A DNA stretch of 5,553 nucleotides, from NCBI GenBank assembly GCA_017391465.1, contig JAFOYH010000102.1:1-5553 (forward strand), in the 5' to 3' direction. Below the pieces are notes generated by a model. The model was not told the origin of the DNA, did not search any database, and saw only the letters and a list, made by a program, of their open reading frames with translations. Of the stretch, positions 4,943 to 5,553 are shown one piece after another. Each line of letters starts with the position of its first letter. The stretch's first letter is position 1. This DNA is from Lachnospiraceae bacterium (lineage in GTDB: Bacteria; Bacillota_A; Clostridia; Lachnospirales; Lachnospiraceae). The translations under genes and the position numbers were made by a program.

Positions 4943-4958
4943 GTTAGTTTGAACTAAT
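4943..4958. promoter_or_regulatory. Candidate metal-repressor operator, copy 4 (before feoB)
   Basis: GTTAGTTTGAACTAAT contains TTAGTTTGAACTAA (4944-4957), where 12 of 14 positions are symmetric, in the TTAG-N6-CTAA form of the sites before feoA. TATAAG (4938-4943) directly before it matches the -10 consensus at 5 of 6 bases, but no good -35 box is seen 16-18 bases upstream (TGAAAG at 17). A weak or activator-dependent feoB promoter controlled by the same regulator is possible. Confidence 0.55.
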
Positions 4959-4980
4959 CAGAAAGAAAAGGTGAAAGAAA

Positions 4981-5553
4981 ATGAGAATTGCTTTAACAGG
5001 TAATCCGAATAGTGGAAAGACAACAATGTTTAACGCATTGACAGGACGTAACGAGCGTGTTGGGAACTGGGCAGGCGTTACCGTAGATAAAAAAGAAAGT
5101 TTGATTAAGAAAAGTTTTTATGAGGGCGCAGAAGAATTAATGGCCGTCGATCTTCCGGGTGCGTATTCCATGTCGCCATTTACATCCGAAGAAAGTGTTA
5201 CAAGCGCATATGTGAAAAACGAAAATCCGGATGTAATCATTAATATCGTCGATGCGACAAACTTAAGCAGAAGTTTATTTTTTACAACTCAGTTATTGGA
5301 ACTTGGTATTCCGATGGTTGTCGCTTTGAATAAGAGTGATATGACAGAAAAGAAACAGACAAAGATTGATGTGGATAAGTTGTCCAGGAAATTGGGCTGT
5401 CCGGTAATTCAAACCGTTTCGGTGTCTGCAGGCGATGAAGGCTTGAAAGAAGTGGTGACTAAAGCAGCTTCTTTAAAAGGAAGCACACAGAAGGCACCAT
5501 ATGTTCAGGGAGATATTGATCTTCAGGATAAAGCAGCGGTTGAAGCTGAAGAC
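4981..5553 (+). CDS. feoB: FeoB, ferrous iron transporter, N-terminal GTPase part (cut by window end)
   Basis: The 191 codons present cover the cytoplasmic G-protein domain that gates ferrous iron transport through the membrane domain, which lies beyond the window. GTPase motifs are intact: G1 GNPNSGKT (7-14), G2 Thr34 in GNWAGVTVD, G3 DLPG (57-60), G4 NKSD (117-120) and G5 SVSA (147-150). The ENPDVIINIVDATNLSRSLFFTTQLLELG segment (81-109) is classic FeoB. After about residue 155 the sequence becomes more polar (KGSTQKAPYVQGDIDLQDKA), probably entering the helical GDI-like spacer domain. The start is ATG 4981 with AAAAGGTG (4966-4973) seven bases before. The reading frame is open to the last base, so it is incomplete at the 3' end and not broken. 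It may be expressed from the feoA promoter by readthrough, from its own weak promoter, or both. Confidence 0.96.
   Translation, partial: MRIALTGNPNSGKTTMFNALTGRNERVGNWAGVTVDKKESLIKKSFYEGAEELMAVDLPGAYSMSPFTSEESVTSAYVKNENPDVIINIVDATNLSRSLFFTTQLLELGIPMVVALNKSDMTEKKQTKIDVDKLSRKLGCPVIQTVSVSAGDEGLKEVVTKAASLKGSTQKAPYVQGDIDLQDKAAVEAED

Overview
The window looks like chromosomal DNA of a low-GC Gram-positive anaerobe, most likely a clostridium of the Lachnospiraceae type. The reasons are AAAGGAG-type ribosome binding sites, strong sigma-A-like promoters, intrinsic terminators with T-runs, a TPP riboswitch with terminator control, a lipoprotein ABC solute-binding protein and a feoA/feoB iron locus. The assignment is by general character, not by a database match. 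All genes lie on the + strand.

Region 1 (1-3080) is a thiamine-precursor uptake operon. A TPP riboswitch (5' edge cut by the window) is followed by an intrinsic terminator. Then come a small MTH1187/YkoF-type thiamine-binding protein and a complete ABC importer in the order permease (ThiX-like), NMT1/THI5-type lipoprotein (ThiY-like) and ATPase (ThiZ-like). The genes are packed with overlaps or gaps of a few bases and end at a strong hairpin terminator. When TPP is low, an antiterminator (bases 6-20 with 109-122) should let transcription through. The importer would then bring in a pyrimidine precursor of thiamine (HMP or a formylamino-pyrimidine), with thiamine itself less likely.

Region 2 (3081-4542) is an AT-rich two-gene cassette with its own promoter. 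The first gene encodes a Xre-type DNA-binding protein carrying an extra C-terminal domain of about 100 residues. The second encodes a short HipA-like Ser/Thr kinase that has the kinase core but lacks the usual N-terminal HipA domain. I read the C-terminal domain of the first protein as that missing domain. The pair would then be a HipB-HipS fusion plus a HipT-like kinase, a rearranged form of the tripartite HipBST toxin-antitoxin system. This is the most interesting part of the window.

Region 3 (4539-5553) is a ferrous-iron uptake locus: a promoter, feoA, a perfect 14-bp terminator-like hairpin, and the first 191 codons of feoB, which runs off the end. Four copies of a palindrome TTAG-N6-CTAA surround it: one at the end of the kinase gene, two phased 22 bp apart over and just after the feoA promoter, and one just before feoB. 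They are probable operators for a DtxR/MntR-type metal-dependent repressor.

No RNA genes other than the riboswitch, no insertion sequences and no CRISPR repeats were seen. There is no gene-free stretch longer than 300 bases.
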